Assembly: GCA_030147805.1 (NCBI GenBank)
Contig: JASBUR010000037.1
Location: forward strand, 62,001-126,000
From: Sphingomonadaceae bacterium
GTDB taxonomy: Bacteria > Pseudomonadota > Alphaproteobacteria > Sphingomonadales > Sphingomonadaceae
Direction: 5' to 3'
DNA length: 64,000 nucleotides
Shown: in pieces, positions 8,596 through 16,404 of the stretch
Layout of the letters: each line of letters opens with the position of its first letter
Numbering within the stretch: position 1 is the first letter of the stretch
Program-made: the position numbers and the translations under genes
Notes under the pieces: generated by a model
What the model was told of the DNA's origin: nothing
The model's input: only the letters and a program-made list of their open reading frames with translations
Database searches by the model: none

Positions 8596-8678
8596 CTCGG
8601 CGATCCAGCTTTGCCCAGCTCTGGCCCGATCCTTGCGTTGCGCCATGCGTAACCCGCCAGAGAGAGTCGCGTCCGCTT

Positions 8679-9512
8679 ATGCACAAGTCCCTGTTCGCCG
8701 CCGCCGTCCTGCTGTCGGCCACCGCCGGCTCGGCCGCCACCACCGTCACCATCCTGCCGACCGACAGCTCGGTCGCGACGCCGTTCGGCACCGTCGCCAC
8801 CGTCAATCCGGCGTCCGAGAACGGCGACGGCACCGGCTCGGCGTTCGTCTCGGCGGCGCAGCCGCGCGACGGCAACGGTTCGCTCGAGGTGCGCGGCGAC
8901 CGCAGCCGCTACGTCATCGGCAGCCTCTACAGCGGCGCGGCGCTGTTCGGCTTCGACCAGCTCGACGCGCTGTCGTTCGACTGGCGCGTCGACGCCGCGA
9001 GCGCGGCGTTCGCGCACGCCAGCCCGGCGGTCCGCCTGCACATCATCGATCCGCTGGCGGGCGGCAATGTCCGTTCGGAAATGATCTGGGAGCAGGTCTA
9101 TGACGGCGGCCAGAGCGGCGTGACGCCGGCGCTCGGCGCCTGGCAGACCGAGGGCGACCCCAACATGTACCTCAACGTCCGTACCAACGCCGGGCTGTTC
9201 ACCGCCGAGACCGGGCTCAACGTCGCCGGCAGCGGCGTCGTGCTCGACGGGACGTCGCAGCGCAATTCGTCGATCGACGCCTGGATGCCGTTCTTCTCGG
9301 CCGACGCCTATGTCACCGGGATCAGCTTCGGCGCGGGCAGCGGCTTCGGCGCCGGCTTCCTGTCGTTCGTCGATGCGGTCAACCTGACCGTCGACGGCGA
9401 GCAGGTGAGCTTCGCCTTCGAGAATGCCGCCGCCGCGGTTCCCGAGCCCGCCGCGCTGGCGCTGCTCGGCCTCGGCGTCGCCGGTCTCGCCCTGCGCCGC
9501 CGCCGGCGCTGA
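8679..9512 (+). CDS. PEP-CTERM sorting domain protein
   Basis: A 277-residue exported protein. The signal peptide is MHKSLFAAAVLLSATAGSA. The body has a beta-rich, concanavalin-like composition (LSFDWRVDA, GAWQTEGDPNMYLNVRT, SFVDAVNLTVDGEQVSFAF). The C-terminus is a textbook exosortase signal: VPEPAALALLGLGVAGLALRRRR, with the PEP motif, one membrane helix and an arginine tail. Such proteins are processed by an exosortase and released to the surface or extracellular matrix. No exosortase gene is in this window. Confidence 0.85.
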   Translation: MHKSLFAAAVLLSATAGSAATTVTILPTDSSVATPFGTVATVNPASENGDGTGSAFVSAAQPRDGNGSLEVRGDRSRYVIGSLYSGAALFGFDQLDALSFDWRVDAASAAFAHASPAVRLHIIDPLAGGNVRSEMIWEQVYDGGQSGVTPALGAWQTEGDPNMYLNVRTNAGLFTAETGLNVAGSGVVLDGTSQRNSSIDAWMPFFSADAYVTGISFGAGSGFGAGFLSFVDAVNLTVDGEQVSFAFENAAAAVPEPAALALLGLGVAGLALRRRRR

Positions 9513-9557
9513 CCGGCGCCGCGCGCCGGCCGGCCCGACGCCGGCCCCACGACCGCG

Positions 9558-9585
9558 AAGGGCGGCCCGGCGACGGGTCGCCCTT
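9558..9585 (+). terminator. stem-loop terminator after the PEP-CTERM gene
   Basis: AAGGGCG at 9558-9564 pairs with CGCCCTT at 9579-9585, followed by one more T. It sits 46 bases after the PEP-CTERM stop, consistent with an intrinsic terminator with a weak T-run. Confidence 0.5.
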
Positions 9586-9714
9586 TGCCGTTCACCGCCG
9601 GCTCAGCCGCGGTCGGGCATCAGGGGGCGGCATCGGGCGACCGGTTGCGACCGATCGCGACCGCCGGCCGTTTATCGCGTAAGGACGATCGCGCCGCCGA
9701 GCCATGGAGACTGC

Positions 9715-10185
9715 ATGACCCGATTCCCCGCGCCCCTCGCCGCCCTCGCCGCCGGCGCGCTGCTGCTCGGCCTCGGCGTACCCGCCGGCGCCGCGCCGTC
9801 CGGCTCGGCCGCCGCGGTGCCGCCGATCGCGCTCGGCCGCTGGGTCAATCCCAAGCACACGGTGATCGTCGACACCGCGCCATGCGGCGACCGGCTGTGC
9901 GGCACCGTCGCCTGCGCCGCGCCCGCGGCGATCGAGAAGGCGCGCGAGAAGGGCACGCCGCAGCTGATCGGCACGCAGCTGCTCGAGCGGCTCGAGCTCA
10001 GGTCCGACGGGCGCTGGCGCGGCAAGGTGTTTGTCCCCGACATGCAGGGCCGCTTCGGTGCGGTGATGACGCAGCTGTCGCCCGACCGCATCGAGGTCAA
10101 GGGCTGCATCCTCGGCGGGCTGCTGTGCAAGAAGCAGGTGTGGACGCGCACCGTCCCCAACAGCTGCGCGGCGCTGCGCTACTAG
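9715..10185 (+). CDS. DUF2147-family exported protein
   Basis: A 156-residue protein with a signal peptide ending near PAGAAPSG. The mature domain begins GRWVNPKHTVIVDTAPCGDRLCG and continues with DGRWRGKVFVPDMQGRF and GCILGGLLCKKQVWTR, the pattern of DUF2147 proteins (a lipocalin-like barrel, often described as involved in envelope or stress responses, mechanism unknown). Four Cys could form two disulphides. ATG 9715 follows GGAGACTGC. Confidence 0.8.
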   Translation: MTRFPAPLAALAAGALLLGLGVPAGAAPSGSAAAVPPIALGRWVNPKHTVIVDTAPCGDRLCGTVACAAPAAIEKAREKGTPQLIGTQLLERLELRSDGRWRGKVFVPDMQGRFGAVMTQLSPDRIEVKGCILGGLLCKKQVWTRTVPNSCAALRY

Positions 10186-10212
10186 CGCCCCACCGGAATT
10201 TTCGATGCAGAT

Positions 10213-10244
10213 CCCGTCATTCCGGGTTTCGCCGGAATGACGGG
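10213..10244. repeat. REP-like palindrome in a convergent gap
   Basis: CCCGTCATTCCGG at 10213-10225 and its exact reverse complement at 10232-10244 enclose GTTTCG. It lies between the convergent DUF2147 and PEP-CTERM genes and resembles the element at 25019-25048, which also sits beside the 3' end of a PEP-CTERM gene. It may serve as a bidirectional terminator. Confidence 0.7.
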
Positions 10245-10262
10245 TTCACGAGCGAGCGCCGC

Positions 10263-10919
10263 TCAGGCGGCCTTGCGGCGGCGGCCGAGGCCGAGCGCGG
10301 CGGCGCCGAGGCCGAACAGCGCGATCATCGCCGGCTCGGGCACCTCGGCGGTAGCCTCGCTCACCGACACGTTGTCGATGCCGAAATTCTGGAAGAAGCA
10401 GCAGGTGCTCGACCCGAAGCGGAACTGGTAGCTGCCCGCCGCGAGGTTGAGCGTGAACAGCGCCGACTGCCAGCTGCTCGACGTCTGGTTGAGCAGCAGG
10501 TTGGCGACGACGCCCGCGCCGACGTCATAGGCGTTCGCGCCGGCGGCGAGGATGTCGACGCGGTTGCTCTGCGAGCCGGACAGCGTCGTGCCGCTCTGGC
10601 CGGTGTAGCTGTTGTTGAACCAGTCGAAGCTCACCGTGACGGGCTCGCCGGTGACGGTGAAGCTCTGCAGCAGGATCTCGCTGCCGCCGCCGCTCATGTC
10701 GCCGACCGCGAAGAAGCTGCCGCCGTTGGCGTTGATCGGCGTCGCGCGGTTGCTGACCGGAGTACCGGTGCCGTTGTTGTTGTCGACGTAGACGCGGCCG
10801 GTGACGTTGGTCCAGCCCGACAGGTTGCCGGCTTCGAAATCGCCATTGACCAGGATGTTGGCGGCGCTGGCGCCGGAAGCCGAAACGAGCAGTGCAAGTG
10901 CAGCAATATATTTCTTCAC
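10263..10919 (-). CDS. PEP-CTERM sorting domain protein
   Basis: A 218-residue exported protein. It begins at a GTG (10919) preceded by GGGGGACGTTC, which gives a compact signal peptide KKYIAALALLVSASGASA; an upstream ATG would add 12 unlikely residues. The mature part starts NILVNGDFEAGNLSGWT, typical of carbohydrate-binding-like PEP-CTERM proteins, with FRFGSSTCCFFQNFGIDNVSVS before the sorting signal EVPEPAMIALFGLGAAALGLGRRRKAA. Probably attached to or secreted through the exosortase/EPS pathway. Confidence 0.83.
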   Translation of the reverse strand: MKKYIAALALLVSASGASAANILVNGDFEAGNLSGWTNVTGRVYVDNNNGTGTPVSNRATPINANGGSFFAVGDMSGGGSEILLQSFTVTGEPVTVSFDWFNNSYTGQSGTTLSGSQSNRVDILAAGANAYDVGAGVVANLLLNQTSSSWQSALFTLNLAAGSYQFRFGSSTCCFFQNFGIDNVSVSEATAEVPEPAMIALFGLGAAALGLGRRRKAA

Positions 10920-11096
10920 GAACGTCCCCCGATGTGTTCGCTCGTGCCTTAGCATCGGGCGTGCCAGACCCGCGAAAAGCCCGGATTTCCGCGAAAGGCG
11001 GCGGCAAGCGGCGGACGACGTTGCGCAAAAATGTAAACGCTGCCGACTCTTGGGCGTGCTTCCGGCGGCGCAGAGCGGCCGAAGGGTAGCGCTCGG

Positions 11097-11498
11097 CTAT
11101 GGAATGAAGCGCGCCAGCACGTCCTTGGCCAGCCGCGCCGGGCGCTTGGTGGCGGCGTCGAGGCAGCACCAGCTCGACTTCACCTCGGCGAGCACCTCGT
11201 CGCCGCGCTTGAACAGCGTCGAGAAGAAGGTGCGCGCGCCCTGCGCGCTCTCGGCGATCACCTCGGCGATGATGCCGTCCTCGAGGAAGGCGGGGCGGCG
11301 GTAGCTGATCTCGTGCTTCAGCGCGACCCACAGATGCTGCGCCACCGCCTCGGGCGGCGCGACGCGCTGCCAATAGTCGATCACCGCCGCCTGCACCCAC
11401 TTCAGATACACGGCGTTGTTGACGTGTCCCATGAAGTCGATGTCCTCGGACAGGACGTTGACGGGATATTCGTAGATGCGAACGGCGGGGGCCGTCAT
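11097..11498 (-). CDS. acyl-CoA thioesterase (4HBT hot-dog fold)
   Basis: A 133-residue single hot-dog domain. It has the catalytic Asp in VLSEDIDFMGHVNNAVYLKW (residues about 15-34) as in 4-hydroxybenzoyl-CoA thioesterase/YbgC relatives, then HEISYRRPAFLEDGI and ARTFFSTLFKRGDEVLAEVKSSWCCLDAATKRPARL. It probably hydrolyses a short-chain or aromatic acyl-CoA; the substrate is not predictable. No partner genes are adjacent. Confidence 0.87.
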   Translation of the reverse strand: MTAPAVRIYEYPVNVLSEDIDFMGHVNNAVYLKWVQAAVIDYWQRVAPPEAVAQHLWVALKHEISYRRPAFLEDGIIAEVIAESAQGARTFFSTLFKRGDEVLAEVKSSWCCLDAATKRPARLAKDVLARFIP

Positions 11499-11695
11499 GG
11501 CAGGGGCTTTCGGGCGGGAAACGTCGCAGGGTCGACCCCCTTCATATAGGGTGCGAAGCGCCCGCTGACGAGGGGGGGCGGAGTCGCGGGCGGCGCAGAA
11601 CGGCGCGCGGAGCGATCGCTGCGCCGAGCGGTGGAACCGCAGCGCGGCCGTGCGGTTGAATCGCGCGAGTTTTCGACTGGACTCTCATTTTGCGA

Positions 11696-11714
11696 TGCAG
11701 CAACTTATGCTGCA
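11696..11714. promoter_or_regulatory. 6-bp inverted repeat upstream of the glycosyltransferase gene
   Basis: TGCAGC and GCTGCA surround AACTTAT, 46 bases before the chosen ATG at 11761. This is a short symmetric site in the 262-base gap between divergent genes. It could be an operator or a leader hairpin; I see nothing else in the gap. Confidence 0.25.
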
Positions 11715-11760
11715 CTGCAGCGTTGGAGATGTCGTCCGTCCTTGCGCCAGGGGTTTGCCG

Positions 11761-14037
11761 ATGCCGATCGACCGGAGTTCCAGCAACGCCACGCCCACCC
11801 ATGTCGCCGTCGTCGGCAACGCGCTGCCGCGGCGCTGCGGCCTCGCCACCTTCACCTCGGACACCGTCGCGGCGCTGCGCGCGCGCTTCCCCGACATGGT
11901 CGTCGACCATTATGCGATGGATGACGGCACCGGCGTCGCCTATCCGGCCGACATCCGCACCATCGACGCCGGCGACGTCGCCGCCTATCGCGAGGCGGCG
12001 GGGATCATCGAGGCGAGCGGCGCGCAGGCGATCTGGCTCCAGCATGAATTCGGCATCTTCGGCGGCGACGCCGGCGCGCATGTGCTGACGCTCGCCGAAC
12101 GCTCGACGCTGCCGCTGATCGTCACCCTGCACACCGTGCTTGCCCAACCGTCGCCCGCCGAGCGCCACGTCATGGACCGGCTGCTGCGCCGCGCCAGCCA
12201 TCTGATCGTCATGGCCGAGAGCGCGCGCGCGACGCTGCGCGACGCCTATGGCGTCGCCGACGCGCGCATCAGCGTCATCCCGCACGGCGTTCCCGACCGC
12301 GCCTATGTCGACCCCGCCGGCGTCAAGTCGCGCTTCGGACTCGACGGGCGCAAGGTGGTGATGACCTTCGGGCTGCTCGGCCCCGACAAGGGCCTCGGCG
12401 ACGTCATCGCGGCGATGCCGGCGATCGTCGCCGCCGAGCCCAGCGCGCTCTACGTCGTCATCGGCGCGACGCACCCCAACCTGCTGCGCGAGCAGGGCGA
12501 GGCCTATCGCGAATCGCTGCAGCGGCTGGCGGCCGAGCGCGGCGTCGCCGACCATGTCCGCTTCGTCGACACCTTCCTCGACCAGGAGGATCTGCTCGAC
12601 TGGCTCGAGGTCGCCGACGTCTATGCGACCCCCTATCTCAACCTCGCGCAGATCACCTCGGGGACGCTGTCCTACGCGGTGGCGCTCGGCAAGCCCGTCG
12701 TGTCGACGCCCTATCGCCACGCCGCCGAGATCCTCGCCGACGACCGCGGCGTGCTGGTGCCGCCGCGCGACCCCGCGGCGCAGGCGGCGGCGATCGGCCG
12801 GCTGCTCGCCGACGACGCGGCGCGCGCGGCGATGGCGGCGCGCGCCTATGGCTTCGGCCGCACGATGCTGTGGCCGACCAACGCCGAGCGGGCCATGGCG
12901 ATCGCCGGCCGGGCGATCGCCGCGGCGAAGCGGCAGATCCCGGCGGCGCGCGACCGCCGCGCCGCGCTCGCCGCCGATTTCGGCGCGCTGCGCCGGATGA
13001 CCGACGACACCGGCCTGCTGCAGCACGGCATCTTCTCGGTGCCCGACCGCGACCATGGCTATTGCGTCGACGACAACGCCCGCGCGCTCATCCTGATGTG
13101 CCGCGCCGCGACCGCCGGGCTGGCCGACGGCGACGAGATCGCCCGGCTGTCGAGCGTCTATGCCGCCTTCGTCCAGCATGCCTGGAACCCCGATCGCCGG
13201 CTGTTCCGCAACTTCATGGGCTTCGACCGCCAGTGGCGCGAGAGCGAAGGCTCGGAGGACAGCAACGGCCGGACGCTGTGGGCGCTCGGCACCGCCGCGG
13301 CGCAGGGCCACGACCGCGCGACGCGCGACTGGGCGATCCACCTGTTCGACCATGCCATCGCGCTCGCCGAGCGGCTCGGCTCGCCGCGCGCGCAGGCCTT
13401 TGCCGGCCTCGGCGCCGCCGAGGTGCTGGCGGCGCATCCCGGCCATGCCGCGGCGCGCGCCGCGCTCGAAGCGACCGGCGACCTGCTGCACCGGCTGCTC
13501 GTCGCCGCGCGCCGCCCCGACTGGGCGTGGTTCGAGGCGGTGCTCGCCTACGACAACGCCCGGCTGCCCGAGGCGCTGATCCGCGCCGGGCAGGTGCTCG
13601 ACCGCCCCGAGTTCACCGCCTGCGGGCTCGAGACGCTGGCGTGGATCCGCGAGCAGCAGACCAACGCCGCGGGCGCCTTCCGCCCGGTCGGCACCGACAG
13701 CTTCGGCCGCGCCTATGCGGCGCCCTTGCCCTTCGACCAGCAGCCCTTGGAGGCGCAGGCGATGATCGACGCCTGCCTCGCCGCGCATGCCGCGACCGGC
13801 GATGCCGGCTGGGTGGAGGGCGCGCGCCAGGCCTATGGCTGGTTCGTCGGCGAGAACGACCTCGGGCTGTCGCTCGTCGAGCGCCAGGGCGGCGGCTGCC
13901 ACGACGGGCTGATGCCGCACGGCGTCAACCGCAACCAGGGCGCCGAATCGATCCTGGCGCTGCAGCTCGCCAACGTCGCGATTTCGGCGCTTTCCTTCGA
14001 GGACCGCGCCGCTACAACGACACGCGACGCGGCGTGA
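11761..14037 (+). CDS. GT4-type glycosyltransferase with C-terminal helical (glycosidase-like) domain
   Basis: A 758-residue cytoplasmic protein. Residues about 12-385 are a GT-B glycosyltransferase of family 4. The N-terminal domain has VAVVGNALPRRCGLATFTSDT and WLQHEFGIFGG; the nucleotide-binding domain has VMTFGLLGPDKGLGDVI and a donor motif around SGTLSYAVALGKPVVSTPYRHAAEIL. Residues about 400-758 are helical (DRDHGYCVDDNARALILM, SNGRTLWALGTA, HDGLMPHGVNRNQGAESILALQLA) and resemble an alpha/alpha-toroid of glycosidase type. It is followed 46 bases later by a GH130 phosphorylase, a pairing that suggests mannoside metabolism. The start was placed at 11761 behind CAGGGG; the open frame extends further upstream. 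Confidence 0.82.
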   Translation: MPIDRSSSNATPTHVAVVGNALPRRCGLATFTSDTVAALRARFPDMVVDHYAMDDGTGVAYPADIRTIDAGDVAAYREAAGIIEASGAQAIWLQHEFGIFGGDAGAHVLTLAERSTLPLIVTLHTVLAQPSPAERHVMDRLLRRASHLIVMAESARATLRDAYGVADARISVIPHGVPDRAYVDPAGVKSRFGLDGRKVVMTFGLLGPDKGLGDVIAAMPAIVAAEPSALYVVIGATHPNLLREQGEAYRESLQRLAAERGVADHVRFVDTFLDQEDLLDWLEVADVYATPYLNLAQITSGTLSYAVALGKPVVSTPYRHAAEILADDRGVLVPPRDPAAQAAAIGRLLADDAARAAMAARAYGFGRTMLWPTNAERAMAIAGRAIAAAKRQIPAARDRRAALAADFGALRRMTDDTGLLQHGIFSVPDRDHGYCVDDNARALILMCRAATAGLADGDEIARLSSVYAAFVQHAWNPDRRLFRNFMGFDRQWRESEGSEDSNGRTLWALGTAAAQGHDRATRDWAIHLFDHAIALAERLGSPRAQAFAGLGAAEVLAAHPGHAAARAALEATGDLLHRLLVAARRPDWAWFEAVLAYDNARLPEALIRAGQVLDRPEFTACGLETLAWIREQQTNAAGAFRPVGTDSFGRAYAAPLPFDQQPLEAQAMIDACLAAHAATGDAGWVEGARQAYGWFVGENDLGLSLVERQGGGCHDGLMPHGVNRNQGAESILALQLANVAISALSFEDRAATTTRDAA

Positions 14038-14083
14038 GGTTTCCGGCCTGACCCGCACGGGGCAAACCGGCCGCGGGGGGCGC

Positions 14084-15364
14084 ATGCTGCATAACTACAA
14101 CCATCCCCTGCGCCTCAGCGCCGACCCGTCGCGCGTCGTCGTGCGGCCCTTCCACCTCGCCTGGCAGTCGAACGGCGCCGAGCCGGGGCGCGCGCAGCGG
14201 CTGGTGTCGGCGGTGCTCGACATGACGCCCGAGGAGACGCGCCGCCAGCTCGCCGACGTGCTCGCCGATTTCGAGGCGCGCCACTGGCAGACGCGGCGGG
14301 TGTTCATGACGCGCTACGAGCAGATCGTTACGCTGCTCGGGCTCGAGCTGCCCGACATCGGCGACGAGAAGCGCCAGCTGATCGGCGCCTATTTCTGCCA
14401 CGAATACAGCTATGCCGCCGCGGCGCTGATGAACCCCAGCGTCGTGCCGCATCCCGACCAGACCGGGCTGCTCGAATCGACGCGCATCCTCGTGTCGCTG
14501 CGCGCGGTCGGCGAGGGCCACATCAGCTCGATCGCCTTTCGCGAAGGGCTGATCACCGCCGACGGCGACCTGATGCTGGCGCCCGAGCCGCCCTTCGCCA
14601 CCGCCACCGATGCCCCCGACACCGACGGCGAATATCAGGACGGCCCGGTGCGCGTGTTCCGCCACCCCGATTCGACGCTGTCGGGCACGGTGATCTTCCC
14701 GATCACCCCGGCGCAGCGCAACGGGCTCGAGGACCTGCGCCTCACCCATTTCCGCCACGACGACGGCCGCACCGAATATATCGGCACCTACACCGCCTAT
14801 TCCGGGCGCGAGATCCAGTCCGAGCTGATGCGCACCACCGACTTCCGCACCATCGACCTCGTGCCGATCAGCGGCGCCGCGGCGCGCAACAAGGGCATGG
14901 CGCTGTTCCCGCGCAAGGTCGGCGGCCGCTACATGATGATCGGCCGGCAGGACGGGCAGAACCTGTTCCTGCTCACCTCCGACAAGATCGACGAATGGGA
15001 CGACGGCGAGCTGCTGCTCCGCCCCGTCTACCCGTGGGAGTTCGTGCAGATCGGCAATTGCGGCCCGCCGATCGAGCTCGACGAGGGCTGGCTGCTGCTG
15101 ACGCACGGCGTCGGCGCGATGCGCAAGTACGCCATCGGCGCGGTGCTGCTCGACAAGGAGGACCCGTCGAAGGTGCTCGGCCGCACGCGCGAGCCGATCC
15201 TCGCAGCGAAGGACCAGGACCGCGAGGGCTATGTGCCCAACGTCGTCTATACCTGCGGCGCGATGCGCAAGGGCGACAAGATCTTCATGCCGTACGGGGT
15301 GGCGGACAGCTCGGTGGCGTTCGCCTTCGTGCCGATCAGGGAGATGCTGGCGGAGATGGCCTAG
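14084..15364 (+). CDS. glycoside hydrolase family 130 phosphorylase
   Basis: A 426-residue protein matching family GH130, the beta-mannoside phosphorylases. Diagnostic stretches are TRYEQIVTLLGLELPD, NGLEDLRLTHFRHDDG (with the catalytic Asp in the ED region), ARNKGMALFPRKVGGRYMMIGRQDGQN and NCGPPIELDEGWLLLTHGVGAMRKYAIGAVLLD. GH130 enzymes phosphorolyse or synthesise beta-mannosides such as mannosyl-glucose or beta-1,2-mannan. With the upstream glycosyltransferase, this suggests synthesis or recycling of a mannose-containing oligosaccharide. The precise linkage is not predictable. Confidence 0.87.
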   Translation: MLHNYNHPLRLSADPSRVVVRPFHLAWQSNGAEPGRAQRLVSAVLDMTPEETRRQLADVLADFEARHWQTRRVFMTRYEQIVTLLGLELPDIGDEKRQLIGAYFCHEYSYAAAALMNPSVVPHPDQTGLLESTRILVSLRAVGEGHISSIAFREGLITADGDLMLAPEPPFATATDAPDTDGEYQDGPVRVFRHPDSTLSGTVIFPITPAQRNGLEDLRLTHFRHDDGRTEYIGTYTAYSGREIQSELMRTTDFRTIDLVPISGAAARNKGMALFPRKVGGRYMMIGRQDGQNLFLLTSDKIDEWDDGELLLRPVYPWEFVQIGNCGPPIELDEGWLLLTHGVGAMRKYAIGAVLLDKEDPSKVLGRTREPILAAKDQDREGYVPNVVYTCGAMRKGDKIFMPYGVADSSVAFAFVPIREMLAEMA

Positions 15365-15455
15365 GCGCGCGGCGCGACTTACTGCCGTAGTCTCGGCCAT
15401 TGCGCCTCGTTACGGCATCAATACGATAACTCCCCATAAAGAGGGGGGAATTTCA

Positions 15456-16091
15456 ATGAACAAGATTGCTCGTGCCATCGGCGCGACGCTGCTGCTGTCC
15501 GCCACCGCCGCCACCGCGCAGGAAGCGATGCTCGTCCCGGCGCCCGCCGCGCCCGCGAGGCTCGCGCCCGCGCCGGCCGCCACCGGCACGATGCTGCGCT
15601 AGGGGACCACCGTCGTGCTGCGCACGCTCGAGGAGCTGACCACCGAGGGGAAGATGCTCAAGGCCGGCCGCCGCTTCAACCTCGAGCTGGCCGAGCCGCT
15701 CGCCGTCAACGGCCAGACGATCATCCCCGCCGGCGCGCGCGCCATCGGCGAGGTCACCGAGGTGCGCAACAAGGGCATGTGGGGCAAGTCGGGAGGCATC
15801 AACGCCCGCATGGTGTCGCTCAACGCCGGCGACCGGACCATCCGCATCACCGGCACGATCGACGACAAGGGGAAGACGGGGACGGCCGGGGTCGTGGCGT
15901 CGATCGCGCTGATTCCGCTGGCGGGGTTCTTCGTGACGGGGACGAGCGCGAAGATCCCGATGGGGACGACGGTGGTCGGGTTTACCGATGAGGATTTGCC
16001 GTTGGCGTTTGCGGCGGTGCCGATGGCGGTGCCGGTGCCGGCTGTCGTGGTGCCGGCAATTATTGCCGTTGCGCCGACTACATCGAATTAG
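15456..16091 (+). pseudogene. exported protein gene interrupted by an in-frame TAG
   Basis: ATG 15456 (after GAGGGGGGAAT) encodes a signal peptide (IGATLLLSATAATAQE) and a Pro/Ala linker ending TGTMLR, then TAG at 15600-15602. The same frame continues without further stops to 16091 as GTTVVLRTLEELTTEGKMLKAG, FNLELAEPLAVNGQTI, VTEVRNKGMWGKSGGINARM, IRITGTIDDKGKTG and a hydrophobic stretch before FTDEDLPLAF. The two parts are clearly one protein of about 211 codons; one base change (for example from CAG, AAG or GAG) explains the stop. It could be a real pseudogene, a strain-level mutation or a sequencing error. Translation restart inside is unlikely to give an exported product. Confidence 0.75.
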
Positions 16092-16187
16092 CCGCGTCGC
16101 TCGATTGGAGGGTGAGTGATGGCCGCTGTATGGCGAATTTGACGCGTACGATTGGGCGGCTAGCTATCTCAGCGAAAAAAACATCTC

Positions 16188-16215
16188 TTGACGGCCGACC
16201 TTAGTTCAATAGGTT
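16188..16215 (+). promoter_or_regulatory. candidate promoter of the retron
   Basis: TTGACG at 16188-16193 matches the -35 consensus at five of six positions. TAGGTT at 16210-16215, 16 bases further, is a weak -10. Transcription from here would start close to the a1 arm of the msr-msd RNA at 16221. Confidence 0.35.
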
Positions 16216-16220
16216 CGAAT

Positions 16221-16401
16221 TTCTCTTTACGTGTGTGAGTTGGTTGTTTGTCCAACTTCTGTCGGGCGATTAGCCAGACGGTGACGTTATTGGGAGCGTT
16301 TGTCGGCAGGAAAGGGCGGGAGAGCTCATCTCTCGGCTTTGCCTCGTCCTCCGGACCGATGAGCTCTCCCGCCCTTTCCTGCCTTTCCGGGGTAAAGAGA
16401 A
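16221..16401 (+). ncRNA. retron msr-msd RNA
   Basis: The retron RNA architecture is visible. The a1 arm TTCTCTTTAC (16221-16230) is the exact reverse complement of the a2 arm GTAAAGAGAA (16392-16401). The msr side holds a stem-loop AGTTGG/CCAACT (16238-16243 with 16252-16257). The msd is dominated by a perfect 26-bp stem (16305-16330 with 16358-16383) around a 27-base loop. This RNA would be the template from which the reverse transcriptase makes branched msDNA, primed from a guanosine near the a1 arm. The G at 16231 directly after a1 corresponds in position to the Ec86 branch point, but I cannot fix it. The exact 5' end is unknown. Confidence 0.82.
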
Positions 16402-16404
16402 TTA

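Noticed and set aside
11542-14085. 847-codon open frame on the minus strand opposite the glycosyltransferase
   Set aside because: Arg/Gly/Ala-rich translation without any motif, and the plus strand carries a clear two-domain enzyme. This is a shadow frame of high-G+C coding DNA.
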